From contig OZ018322.1 of NCBI GenBank assembly GCA_963969495.1, forward strand, positions 155,582,838 through 155,646,837: a stretch of DNA of 64,000 nucleotides, read 5' to 3'. Positions within the stretch are counted from its first letter, which is position 1; each line of letters opens with the position of its first letter. Of this stretch, positions 54,260-64,000 are shown one piece after another. The notes under the pieces were generated by a model. It was not told the origin of the DNA. It saw only the letters and a program-made list of their open reading frames with translations, and made no database searches. The stretch is from Ceratothoa steindachneri. Taxonomy: Eukaryota > Arthropoda > Malacostraca > Isopoda > Cymothoidae. The position numbers and the translations under genes are program-made.

Positions 54260-55662
54260 TGCTAGGTGGTTCCCCGTCGACTTACCGCTTGGTTCGTCCA
54301 GTGCAACCCTCAACAGCCAGAAGGCATTCCTGTCAATTAACTTGGCCAGAAACTTCCTTCCTCGGTCGTTTAGGTGGACCCCGTCCTATGCGTATAGATC
54401 ATCTCGCCTAAAGAATAGGTCGACCGGGTCTACAAAATTAACTCCTATAGCAAACCTCCAGGGTAGCATCCCCACGAGCATGGCATTGCTTGTCTATGAG
54501 AGAAAATCATCTGCAATCTTTATCGATGTCTTGACTATATGTTCCATTTGCTGGACTTTGCCTCCTCTAAGGAAAAGGTCGTTTCCACTGACCATTGAGG
54601 CAAGTACGGAGCTCCTGGAAGAATTTCGTCTATTCCTAACTTCGTCTTGTAGTGCCTCGTTATCCCTTTTGGGGAGACATCGTACTTCCCATTTGTGGCA
54701 CTTCCCCCCACTCAAATGGTACTGAAAGTCTTGCAGCTGCAAGTCTCCCACCATTACGCATCGTGCGCCCTCGTCCGAAATGACGGCAAAGCAATTGAGG
54801 GTTATCAATGGGTCCTCTGCGGCAGGGGAGGTCGTGTTCTGCTCTTTTTTTTTCTTCTTCTACTTCTTCTTGCTACTTTTCATTTTCCTTTTACTTCTCT
54901 AAACTCTTCTTCGTTGGAGCTCACACCCCTAGCCTCCAGTGAACCATCCACTACCGGTGCCGATGCACTCGTATTGGTCGGTTCACTGTTGCTCATTGGT
55001 GGTCCTATTGCAGCTGCTCCCTGCCTTTTCTTCACTCTTCTTCGCTTCTTTTTCTTCGAATTGGTCCAAAGATTTACTGAACAGCTTCATTGTGAGTGCT
55101 TGCAGCCCAGTGTTATCCTTATCGATATTCCGGGGGCTCGTTCGAGCTGCGCCCGACACAGAAGTTCTCGCCGCCTTGAGGGTTGCCGCGGATCTAGCGA
55201 CGTCAGCATAACTCGTCTCTCTCTGTTCTTCGACCACCTCTTTTAGCCCTGTCCGAGTCTTTTCGGCGAGCTTTCTTTCCGGATTGGGTGGTACTGCTCC
55301 CTTGCATCGTGTCTGCGCCATTACTCTCCGCCACGCCAATTCCTCTAGTGTCGTTCCCATTCCTTGTAGGTGACCTGGAGATGAAACGTCTCCTTAAGTT
55401 GGCCCACCTGATTCCTTAAGTTCGTTAATTACACAATGCAGTTTTCTTCGAATTGACCAAGTTGATTCCTCATGACAACCAGTTCGTGGTGATGACGTTC
55501 TTCCACTTTCCTCATCTTCCTCTCCATTACCAGTTCTATGAGGCAAAACTTGCAGACGCTCTGACGAGTGATGTTCTTAAAGTTTCCCTCTGTAAAATCT
55601 ATACACCAGCGAATGCCTCCGCACCTAGGACATTCAGTTTTTAATTGTTGGGCACCAGTCAT
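54260..55662 (-). pseudogene. ORF1 of CR1-like copy D: Cys cluster and SGNH-type esterase
   Basis: Minus strand from ATG 55662 (MTGAQQLKTECPRCGG; a second pair VCKFC gives a four-Cys zinc motif). It then has a charged region with KSLDQFEEKEAKKSEEKAG. The esterase domain starts near 54770 with MVGDLQLQDFQYHL, where the GDS nucleophile is Leu instead of Ser. It ends with VDPVDLFFRRDDLYA and DGVHLNDRGRKFLAKLI (54390), which carries the Asp-x-x-His pair. SGNH esterases in CR1 ORF1 proteins are thought to act on lipids or membranes; the exact role is not settled. Frameshifts lie between the parts. Confidence 0.75.
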
Positions 55663-55700
55663 TTTTCTCTATTTACTTTTGTGCTTTTGTCAGCTGACTA

Positions 55701-56442
55701 GGCGCGCGCTATTATTTTCGTAACTTTTCACTACTAAAATGAGGGAAAATTTCAGTGCTGGGTCTCGCGTCAGCCGCAACGGCTACCATGCGGGTCTTTC
55801 CAGCCGCTCCCTAACAGACCTCCCCATTCGCCTGCCACACTAGCCGAAATGGTTTCCCCATAGGCTAGACGGTCCCAAATGTGGCGCAGCTTATGTGCCG
55901 CAGCCACAAGTAATTTCTCACTGGTTTGTCGCCAGAAGTTACAAGAGGAGGAAAGCAAAGGTCGAGACCGTACTAAACCCTGCCAAGCGGCTGGACTAGT
56001 ATCCCAGGCATTCAAGAATATCTTGCCATGACTAGTTAGCCTGGCAGCCAACTAGGCGAGGAAGTTGTGACCAGTAACAGGCCAGACTAAATCACCAAAG
56101 GATGGTCACATGGGCTGGTCAGGCATTATGCGTTAGTGGTAGGCTTTTCAGGGCATACTAGCCTCACCACATTATTCCTGCCCCTGTCGGCCTGGGACTC
56201 CTCCGTCCCAGTCTCTCACAACCTGTTAGCGTCAAATTGTGTTATTAATAGAGGTTCCAAAGCCTCTCTCCTGGTCCATGAAGTAGCCGCCAGGTCCTTA
56301 CTTGCTACTAGCCAAGAGATGGTAGATAAAGATAGTTTAGAGTTGATAGTAAAGGTGATACACATGTACACACACTTGTATACATACAAAGATATAGCAA
56401 AGCATACATTTATACAGAGAGAAACGATAGCTCCCCTTTTTT
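55701..56442. other. Possible 5' UTR of copy D and flank
   Basis: GC-moderate sequence upstream of ORF1. It could include the LINE's promoter-bearing 5' UTR, but no boundary or TSD was found. No gene seen. Confidence 0.35.
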
Positions 56443-56907
56443 TTAGATATTGAGAGGGGTTGAGGAAATGTGGGGAGTTAGAGTATGAGACAGAACCAGA
56501 GAGGACAAAGGAGAGAGTAAAGGAGAAGCCAAAGGTATAGAAAAAGAAACAGAGATAAATTTAGATAAGAGAGAAGGAGAGAGAAAAGAGAGGAAAAGAG
56601 AAAAGAGGGTGTCATTTGGAGAGATATACATATTTCATCTATATACACATACATATAGACACAGTTACAACACATATATGCACATACAAAAAACATCCAG
56701 GAAAGGTAAAGATACAGGAGAGGGCTAAAGGAAAAATACAAAGAGGAGGAAAAAGGGAAGCGAAAGTAAAGATGGAGCGGGAGATAAGATAGGGAACATA
56801 AGAGGGAGAGTTAGATGGATATAGAACAAGAAATAATAGAAAAAGGACAAAAGACAGGGAGAAAAAAGGGGGAGAAAAATATGGAGCGGGAGAATAGAGA
56901 GAGACAA

Positions 56908-57000
<93 letters not shown>
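56443..57000. repeat. Purine-rich tract ending in (GA)n
   Basis: GA-rich, low-complexity DNA with a pure GA array of about 90 bp at 56909-56996, directly abutting the 3' end of LINE copy E. It contains CATCTATATACACATACATA-like blocks that recur near 58.7 and 62.7 kb. Confidence 0.88.
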
Positions 57001-57001
<1 letters not shown>

Positions 57002-58508
57002 AGAGTAACAAGGAGTAACAAGGAAAGAAGGTACCCTAGGAGACCTTACGGTCCATTCAAAGAGGGTACCTTTGGACTATCAATCGAGCAGGCACATTAC
57101 TGCTCAATTGTTTTGCGTCCCTAAACGGCCACTTTTTAAGACTTTGTCTAGTCTTGACTTGAACTGCTCAACAGGATCACTGTTGACAACTTCCAATGGA
57201 AGTGCGTTCCACTTACCGCAGATACTGTAGGTAAAAAAAATTCCACACAGATTGCGGTTGTAAAGCTTCAGTTCAGGTTTGAAGCCGTGATTGCGCGTTC
57301 TGTTCTCACTCAGTGTGAAAATATGCCGGTGGTCAACATTTTCGAACCCTCGAAGTATTTTGAAAACTTCGATGAGCTGAACACGCAGTCTACGGGTTTC
57401 CAGCGAGAACAGATCTAATTCCCCTAGTCTATCCTCATAACTTTTATGTCGGATAGAGGGAATCAGTTTGGTTGCCCTAGCTTGTACGCGTTCCAACCTT
57501 GCGATGTCCTTTCGAAACGATCGACTCCAAAATTGTACGGCATACTCCAGGTGCGGCCGAACTAGGGAGTTGTACAGACAAAGTACTATCTCCTTGTTAC
57601 GGTATCCAAACTGGCGCTTTATGTAGCCTAACATCCTTTGGGCTTTCTTCTCTGCCTCGATGCACTGTTTCGAGAACTTGAGGTCGCTAGTGATAGGTAC
57701 ACCTAAGTCCTTCTCAGTGTCACTCGATTCAAAAGCAATGCCCTTAAGGATATAATGAGATTTGGGTTTTTTGTGGCCGATATGCATTAATTTGCATTTG
57801 TTCACGTTAAAAGGCATTTGCCACGTGTCCGACCACTCCCCAATCTTCACAAGATCAGCCTGCAGGCGGGCAGTATTTCCATCCTTTGCAACGTTCATAC
57901 CAAGCTTGGTATCGTCGGCAAATTTGGAAATCTTGGCAACCATGTCACCGTTCATGTCGTTGACGTAAATGATGAATAGTAGTGGTCCCATGACAGAACC
58001 TTGAGGCACCCCGCTAGTAACGGGCACCCACTCAGAAGCCTGTCCATTTACCACCACCCGTTGCCGTCTGCCACTTAGCCAGTTCTCGATCCAGCCGGCT
58101 ACTTTTCCGTCTATGCTCAGCACTCGCACTTTCCGGAGAAGGCGGCGGTGTGGTACCTTATCAAAGGGTTTCTGTAAGTCTAAGTAAACCACATCCACCG
58201 CCTTGTCCCGATCGTGCTCACTGAAAACGAAGTGGAAGAATTCCACAAGGTTCGTCAGGCATGACCGTTGCCTTCGGAAGCCGTACTGGGAACTCCTCAG
58301 TAGTAGGTTTGACTCTAAATACGACGTCATTTTTTTTCCACCATGATGCTTTCCATGAGTTTACCGACTATCGAAGTCAGACTGATAGGTCAGTAGTTTG
58401 ACGGATGGCTGGGGTATCCTTTCTTGAAGATCGGAGTCACCTCCGCCTCACGCCAGTCTCTAGGAACGCATCCGGTCCGGATTGACATGTTAAAGATAGT
58501 GCACAGAG
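57001..58508 (-). mobile_element. CR1-like LINE copy E, 5' truncated
   Basis: The 3' end has two AGTAACAAGG units at 57003-57023, next to (GA)n. The 5' truncation at about 58508 joins another GA tract. The best preserved of the four copies. Confidence 0.85.
57104..58500 (-). pseudogene. CR1-like reverse transcriptase (copy E), nearly intact RT core
   Basis: A 408-codon frame on the minus strand from 58330, preceded in another frame by PRDWREAEVTPIFKKG and SLTSIVGKLMESIM. The join is broken by an extra A in an A8 run at about 58333. Motifs: VVYLDLQKPFDKVPHRRLL (motif A, with Pro where relatives have Ala), [30 protein letters not shown] with both Asp, [40 protein letters not shown] and RTRNHGFKPE, then the C-terminal end VEQFKSRLDKVLKSG. 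Endonuclease and ORF1 are lost by truncation. Confidence 0.88.
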
Positions 58509-58736
58509 AAAGAGAGAGAGAGAGCGGGAGTGAGATGGTGATAGTTTGATAGATCTATAGATAATTGAGAAAGAACAGAAAAGTAGATGAAACAGATTAA
58601 AAAAGGTCAAAAAAAGAAAATTAAGAGTCAGAAAAAAAGAGATGCTGAGAGAGATAATAAGAGAGCGAGTGATTGAGAGAAATGGCTAGATACGCATATA
58701 TGAGGAGGTACACACATTCCATCTATATACATACAC

Positions 58737-58827
<91 letters not shown>

Positions 58828-58916
58828 GTCAAGGTTGCAAAACGTATCTACGGACATATACACACAAAAAGAGAGAGAAACACGGATGGAAAAATAGTTA
58901 AAAAGGTGGAAAGAGA
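58509..58916. repeat. GA-rich tract with (AT)n array
   Basis: Purine-rich low-complexity sequence between copies E and F. It contains an (AT)n array of about 82 bp (58739-58820) and ends GAAAGAGAG against TAACAAGG of copy F. Confidence 0.88.
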
Positions 58917-59068
58917 GTAACAAGGAAGATAAGTACCTTAGAAGTCCTTACGCTCCATTCAATGAGGGTATCTTTGGACTAGCTGTTGAGCGGGCACATC
59001 CCCGCTCAATTGCCTTACGACCTCCCTAAACGACCACTTTTCAAGACTTTGTCCAGTCTTGACTTGAA

Positions 59069-60995
59069 CTAGTCAGCAGAATTGCTGTTGACAACCTCCA
59101 CCGGAAGTGCGTTCCAGCTACCGCAGATACTGTAAGTGAAAAATTTCCCACACAGATCGCGGTTGTAACGCGTCAGCTCAAGTTTGAAGCCGTGATTGCG
59201 CGTTCTGTTCTTACTCAGTGTGAAAATATCCCGGTAGTCAACATTGTCGAACCCTCGAAATATTCTGAAAACTTCGATGAGCTGACCACGCAGTTGACGG
59301 GTTTCCAGCAAGAACAGATCTAATTCCCTTAATCTATCTTCATAACTGTTATGTTTGATAGAGAGAATCAGTTTGGTTGCCTTGGCTTGCACGCGTTCCA
59401 ATCTAGCGATGTCCTTTCGAAACGAAGGACTCCAAAATTGTACGGCATACTATAGGAGCGGACGGACAAGTGAATTGTACAAACAGAGTATAGCGTACGA
59501 GAAGTGCAGGCGAGCGGCTTAAAAGCTTCGTTTAATGAGTCTTTTTTGAGACTCAGGATGACCGAGTAAGTTCGCCGCTGGCTGACAGTGGTTCAGCGAC
59601 GCGAGAAAATGTTCGCAACTCGCCTACGCTAATATTTTTTCTTTGCCCCCTTTCATACTCCCCTCTATCTACACAGAGTATTATTTCCTTGTTCCGATAT
59701 CCAAACTGGCGCTTTATATAACCTAGAATCCTTTGGGCTTTCTTCTCCGCCTCAATACAAATTTAGAGAACTTGAGATCACTAGTTATAGTTACACCCAA
59801 GTCCTGCTCAGTGTCGGTAGATTCAAGAGCAGTGCCCTTAAGGATATAATGAGATTGGGGATTACGGTAGCCGATATGCATCACTTTGCATTTGTTCACG
59901 TTAAAAGGCATTTACCACGTGTCCGACCACTCCACAATCTTCCCAAGATCTTCCTGCAGGTGGGCAGTATTTCCATCCTTTGTAACGTTCATACCAAGCT
60001 TGGTCTCGTCGCCTAAATTTGGAAATCTTGGCAACCATGTCACCGTCCATGTCGTTGACGTAGATGATGAATAGTAGTGGTCCCAGGACAGAACCTTGAG
60101 GCACCCCGCTAGTAACAGGCACCCACTCAGAAGCATGTCCATTCACCACCACCCGTTGCCGTCTGCCACTTAGCCAGTTCTCGATCCAGCTGGCTACTTT
60201 TCCGTCTATGACCAGAGCTCGTACTTGCCGGAAAAGGCGGCGGTGTGGTACCTTATTAAAGGCTTTTTGAAAGTCTAGGTAGACCACATCCACCGCCTTG
60301 TCCCGATCGTGCTCACTGAAAACGAAGTGTAAGAATTCTACAAGGTTCGTCAGGCATGACCGTTGCCTTCGGAAGCCGTGCTGGGAACTCATCAGTAGCA
60401 TGTTTGACTCTAAATATGACGTCATTTTGTCCACTATGATGCTTTCCATCATTTCACTGACTATCGAAGTCAGACTGATAGGTCGGTAGTTCGACGGTTG
60501 CCTAGGGTCTCCTTTCTTGAAGATAAAAGTCACCTCCACTTTACGCCAGTCTCTAGGAACGCAGTCGGTCCGGATTGACATGTTAAAGATTGCGCTCAGG
60601 TGTCGTGACACTTGATCTAGCACTTCTCTCAACACTTTAGGTAGAAGCCTATCCGGGTCAGGTGACTTATTCGTCTTCAGGTCACTGAGCTTGTTTTCTC
60701 TTTCTCCCTCGGTGAAGTCCATATCCGCCAGCTTTTCCCCAGAGTAGGAATCCGTTGGCTGGGGGATGGGACCACACTCTTCAATAAACACTGAAGAGAA
60801 GTAGTCGTTGAGGAGGTTAGCATTTTTGGCATATAAGTGCTTTAATGTCCCCTCCTCATTCCTCCAAAGGCCAATCGTTCGACGGATTGGTTTACGGCTG
60901 TTTACATATCCAAAGAACTCCTTGGGATTCTCTTTACAAAATCTTCTCACTTGGAGTTCCTCAGACCGCTTAGCCGCCCTTATGCTGGAGTTCAC
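59069..60995 (-). pseudogene. CR1-like reverse transcriptase (copy F)
   Basis: The minus-strand frame 60995-59901 has [98 protein letters not shown] (motif A Asp kept) and [20 protein letters not shown]. At the catalytic box a 1-nt insertion shifts the frame; the other frame reads GDETKLGMN, so DD has become DE. 59911-59723 gives [20 protein letters not shown]. After the 182-bp insertion, 59401-59069 gives the C-terminal region. Frameshift, catalytic change and insertion all inactivate it. Confidence 0.85.
59491..59672. mobile_element. 182-bp insertion with 8-bp TSD in copy F
   Basis: Flanked by ACAGAGTA at 59483-59490 and 59673-59680. Removing the insert restores colinearity with copy E. 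It starts TAGCGTACGAGAAG. A near-inverted form (CTCGCCTACGCTA) occurs about 40 bp before its right edge and is followed by a pyrimidine-rich tail. An internal hairpin (TGAGTC...GACTCA) lies near 59540. Could be a SINE-like or MITE-like element. Confidence 0.7.
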
Positions 60996-61499
60996 TCTCC
61001 TAGCCAGCCTACGGTACTCGTCAAAGTCTCCAGTAATCTTTGACTGTCTTTACACCGTTCTCTTTTCCTTTAGCAATTGACCGATTTCTCGATTAAACCC
61101 TTTTGGTTGAACGAAAGACCGACTAAGACTTTTCAGGGGATGAAACATGATTGAAGGTTCATGTACGTAGTTTTGAATCTATTTCACGAATCTTCAACAT
61201 CCTCGTATCAGTTAAGCCAGCACGAAGACCTACAAAGTCTGCTCTTCTCTAATCAGGATTCCTTGATTTACTAGTCGCACACTCTACCTTGGGGACCTTG
61301 ACTATAATCTGACTAGTCAGTGGTTACTGCCACCGAGCTCTTCGCCTACCAAGAGATCCTCAACGATGTCCTCCTCAGAGGTGAACACCATGTTGAGGGT
61401 GTTGTTGTCTCTCGTTGGCTCTCGCACCCAATGAGTCAGGAACTCGTTGTCCGCGAATTCCAGGAGTAGCGCGTTCTCGACATATGGTTCTCTGGCTTC

Positions 61500-61830
61500 T
61501 TAGTCAACTTGTGTGTTGAAATCCCCCATGACGATACACACTCTGTCTTAGACAAGTTCTCCTAGTAGCTGGTACAGATCTCTGTCCTTTTCAACTAGTT
61601 GGACAGGAGGTTTATAAAGCACCAGGGTCCTGTATTTGGCAGGACTTATTTCTAGGTCTACACCTAGGAGCTCGTGGTTGGATACGATGTTGCATTTTGT
61701 CGAGTTGAATGTATCCTTGACATACATCACACCGCCACCCTCTCTGTCAGGCCTATATTTTAGGAAGAGTTGGTAATCTGGAATCGTGCATTCGCCTTCA
61801 AAATCTCGGTTTGAAGTTTTATCCACGATT
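61500..61830 (-). pseudogene. Endonuclease domain fragment (copy F)
   Basis: The minus strand reads KTSNRDFEGECTIPDYQLFL, REGGGVMYVKDTFNSTKCNI and HELLGVDLEISPAKYRTLVL, then IVMGDFNTQVD (about 61535) with the conserved Asp and Asn of the catalytic loop. It is colinear with the copy D endonuclease. The region 61000-61500 upstream of RT is decayed, with stops. Confidence 0.75.
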
Positions 61831-62091
61831 CTGTAATGGCCACCAACTCTGGTTCTTCCGTCACTACGAGGCCACGAAGTTCAAGAAAATTGTCTCTGAT
61901 AGACCTTGCATTAAACAGAAGAACTATGAGGGAGTTCCCGACTGTAGGACTCCCTACGCTTTTCCGTTTCCCGTCTTACTCGTCTCTCTGTTATCTTTTG
62001 GTGGTGTGGTGGCCCCCTTTGGAGTGACCTCCGCGAAGGTCGTTCCAGGGTTGACTTTGACGTACTGGCGCACGCCCGCCATTACTCTGGG

Positions 62092-62336
62092 CTAGACTGT
62101 CCTTTGAGTCCGCTCAACGACATCTTGTATCAGGTTGGAGAGTACAGCCTTTCCTTTAAAGGAAAGGTGCACCCCATTCCTTTGGTAGAGATTGTTCCTA
62201 CCATAAAAGATGCGGTAGGGGTCGACAAAAAACACCCCTTTCCCCGTACATAAATCTGCTAGTCGAAGGTTCAGTGCGACGTTCCTCGAGTGAGCGATCC
62301 GGCTTGGACATCTTCTCGGGAGCATCCCGAACACGG
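62092..62336 (-). pseudogene. ORF1 esterase C-terminus (copy F)
   Basis: The minus strand reads FGMLPRRCPSRIAHSRNVAL, VFFVDPYRIFYGRNNLYQ and RNGVHLSFKGKAVLSNLIQD. It is the C-terminal part of the SGNH domain, with the catalytic His in GVHLS; the Asp position is Asn. The frame is cut at 62336 by the GA-rich tract, so the nucleophile part is missing. Confidence 0.72.
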
Positions 62337-63172
62337 AACAAAGACAAAAGAAACTTGAGAGTCAGAAAAAGGAGAGTGGAGAGAGATAATTAGACTGAGT
62401 GATTGGGAAAGACAAAGAGAGAAAAGGAGAGAGGGAAAGAGAGAGACGAAAAAAGAGAGAGGAAAAAAGAGGTAGAAAGCGAGAGTGAGATGGTCATAGA
62501 TAGATAGATAAATAGATAGATAATTGAGAGAGGAGATAAAAGGATATGAAAGACAGTGAAAAAAGAACAAAGCCAAAAGAAAGTTGAGAGTCAGAAAAAG
62601 GAGAGTGGAGAGAGATAATTAGACTGAGTGATTGGGAAAGACAGAGAGAGAGAGAGAGAAAAAAAAATAGCTAGATAGACGGATATATGTAGGTGTGCTT
62701 CTTTCATCCATATACACATAGTCACAGTTACAATACCAATGTTCACACATATACACATGCATAGAGGCATTAACAGAAGGAAAAAAAGAGATAAAGTAGG
62801 ACAAAATGGGGTAGAGTAAAAAGAGGCAGAGAAAAAAAAGGGAGTGGGAGGGTAAATAGAGATACATAGAAGAGATAGATAGAGTTAGCTAGAGACAGAA
62901 AAAGCAATAAGAGAGAAAGAACAAGGAGAAAGAAGAAAGATGCAGGGAGAAAAAGAAGAGGAGGAGAAGAAAAAAGGAGCGGGAGAATAAGAAAGACAAA
63001 CGAATAAGAGGTAGAGAGAAAACATAGGTATACACACATAAAGAGAGAAACAGATAGGGAAAAAAGAGAAAAAGAGAAGACAAGATTGCAGGATAAAAAC
63101 GGACAGAGAGAGAAAAATGGAAGCGAGATATAAAAAAGGGATCTGGAGAGAAGATAGCGATACATAAGAGAG
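62337..63172. repeat. GA-rich tract with an internal ~228-bp duplication
   Basis: Purine-rich low-complexity DNA. 62337-62430 and 62565-62650 share GAGAGTCAGAAAAAGGAGAG and GATAATTAGACTGAGTGATT, so a block is duplicated. It ends AAGAGAGTTACAAGG against copy G. Related sequence lies at 58613-58690. Long frames on the minus strand are low-complexity artefacts. Confidence 0.85.
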
Positions 63173-64000
63173 TTACAAGGATGTCGTACTTTTTGGTCAA
63201 TACCAGCGCTCTGAACCCCGTAAATTTGTTTCTAATTGATCTTTCGTTAAAGAATAGAGTTTTTAATGTGTTTTACTGATTTCTTCTGAATTGGGGCTTC
63301 GATCGTTTCCTTGTGGTTCTTGACTTGGTACTTTATTTTTCATTAAATTTCGTAGGTTAGTTTGTAGCAATTCTCCATATTTCATTTTACCTTTTGTGGA
63401 GAGATGGATGCCATCCTGAGAAAACAAGTCCTTGTTTTGGATGAAAAGTAGCCAGGGGTCAATAAATTTAACATTCTCCTTTTTGCAAAGATCTTCTAGA
63501 CGTTGATTTATCCCAATTGCTCGACTTAGATTTTCGTATCTCTCGTAAATTCTTGGTAGCACCCCAACAACAATTGCATTATTCGTTTTGGTCTTGATTG
63601 TTTTTATCATTTTCTTGTAGTCATTCATTATGCTTTTCGAACCTTGATATTTTTTTCCGTTGAACACATCGTTGCTTCCAATATTCGCTATGATTTGACT
63701 CTCTTTGCTTTTCATCTCAAAGTTGTTTAATTGTTCTGTTAATTGCTCAATCTTTATTCCTGGATAGCATCGGAATTTGCACTTTTTGATGTTCTAACTT
63801 CCAAAGTGATCGATTTGATTCCGAATTATTGAGTCACCAGCTAAATACGTTTCTTCCTCTTCTTCGTAGGACAATATCATATCTATTTTTGGTTGAGATT
63901 GTTGTTTTTTTTCTGAATGATTGGTTTGAATGGGCGCTTATTTCTGACTTGGATGAAATTGTCCTCGTCTTTTATGTTTGATGTATCAATTCTGTTAGTG
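63173..64000 (-). pseudogene. ORF1 SGNH esterase of a further LINE copy (G), runs off the window
   Basis: The minus strand from the window edge reads NIKDEDNFIQVRNKRPFKPI and then YLAGDSIIRNQIDHFGS. GDS carries the Ser nucleophile (about 63835). One stop (TAG near 63797) follows, then KFRCYPGIKIEQLTEQL, IIANIGSNDVF (the Asn block, 63680), NAIVVGVLPRIYERYENLS, VKFIDPWLLF and DGIHLSTKGKMKYGELLQ (Asp-His block, 63410). All four SGNH blocks are present. The frame ends near 63263. The sequence then joins TTACAAGG and the GA tract, so RT and endonuclease are absent. Sequence differs clearly from copies D-F, so it may be a related subfamily. Confidence 0.78.

Larger units (their letters stand above)
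51187..55700 (-). mobile_element. Near full-length CR1-like LINE (copy D)
   Basis: About 4.5 kb on the minus strand: ORF1 with N-terminal Cys cluster and SGNH esterase, then endonuclease and RT, ending at TAACAAGG next to a (GA)n(GT)n tract. Domain order matches CR1/L2-type elements with an esterase ORF1. Three shorter relatives follow at 57.0, 58.9 and 63.2 kb in the same orientation. Heavily mutated. Confidence 0.8.
58917..62336 (-). mobile_element. CR1-like LINE copy F
   Basis: 3' end GTAACAAGG at 58917. It includes RT, endonuclease and the last part of ORF1 (esterase C-terminus), and is truncated at about 62336 into a GA tract. A 182-bp insertion with 8-bp TSD lies at 59491. Same family and orientation as copies D, E and G. 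Confidence 0.85.

Noticed and set aside
54695..55246. 183-residue plus-strand frame with Leu-rich segments that look like membrane helices
   Set aside because: Antisense to the ORF1 region of copy D. Its hydrophobic stretches mirror the charged Lys/Glu-rich ORF1 sequence.
56443..57021. Ser/Leu-rich minus-strand frames at 56.4-57.0 and 62.3-63.2 kb
   Set aside because: Low-complexity translations of GA-rich tracts.

Overview
The window looks like an intergenic, transposon-saturated stretch of an animal genome. No host gene, rRNA or tRNA gene could be supported. Nearly every coding signal is a mobile-element protein: non-LTR retrotransposons of several clades, Ty3/gypsy LTR elements, Penelope-like elements (PLEs), Tc1/mariner, hAT and two transposase families I cannot place. 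Long (AT)n, (GA)n and TAGC-rich arrays separate them. The mix of CR1-like LINEs, PLEs with a GIY-YIG domain and a Cys-rich transposase family, together with heavy dinucleotide arrays, suggests an arthropod, plausibly a crustacean. This is inference from family flavour, not from a marker gene.

Layout. 1-7.7 kb: a LINE (minus strand) split by a 5.58-kb DNA transposon with long TIRs and a 4-bp TSD. That transposon itself carries a truncated CR1-like LINE, and a Tc1 remnant sits in a second LINE copy. 7.75-12.1 kb: a decayed CR1-like LINE and a PLE, each hit by small TIR elements, and long AT arrays. 12.7-15.4 kb: a GC-rich I-type LINE with RNase H, then another PLE. 15.9-18.4 kb: copy 1 of a Cys-rich transposase element (CACTRTGTAACA-type ends), split by a hAT-type MITE; a second MITE copy lies at 19.55 kb. 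20.5-25.2 kb: two head-to-head gypsy gag fragments and inverted PLE tails. 25.25-33.2 kb: a structurally complete LTR retrotransposon (minus strand) with integrase upstream of reverse transcriptase, as in the Gmr1 clade, inserted in the PLE tail with a 5-bp TSD. 33.9-38.7 kb: a PLE tail and a decayed hAT transposase. 39.3-46.3 kb: copies 2 and 3 of the Cys-rich transposase family. 47.3-49.3 kb: a hAT remnant with 8-bp TSD and tandem duplications. 50.1-51 kb: an RTE-like LINE. 51.2-64 kb: four same-orientation CR1-like LINE copies that encode an SGNH esterase in ORF1, each with its 3' end joined to GA-rich DNA.

The elements work only as selfish DNA. The main information is their nesting order, which can be read from target-site duplications, and a few unusual architectures: the integrase-first gypsy element, the unplaced transposases, and the LINE/GA-tract association. 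Almost all coding regions carry frameshifts, stops or active-site losses.
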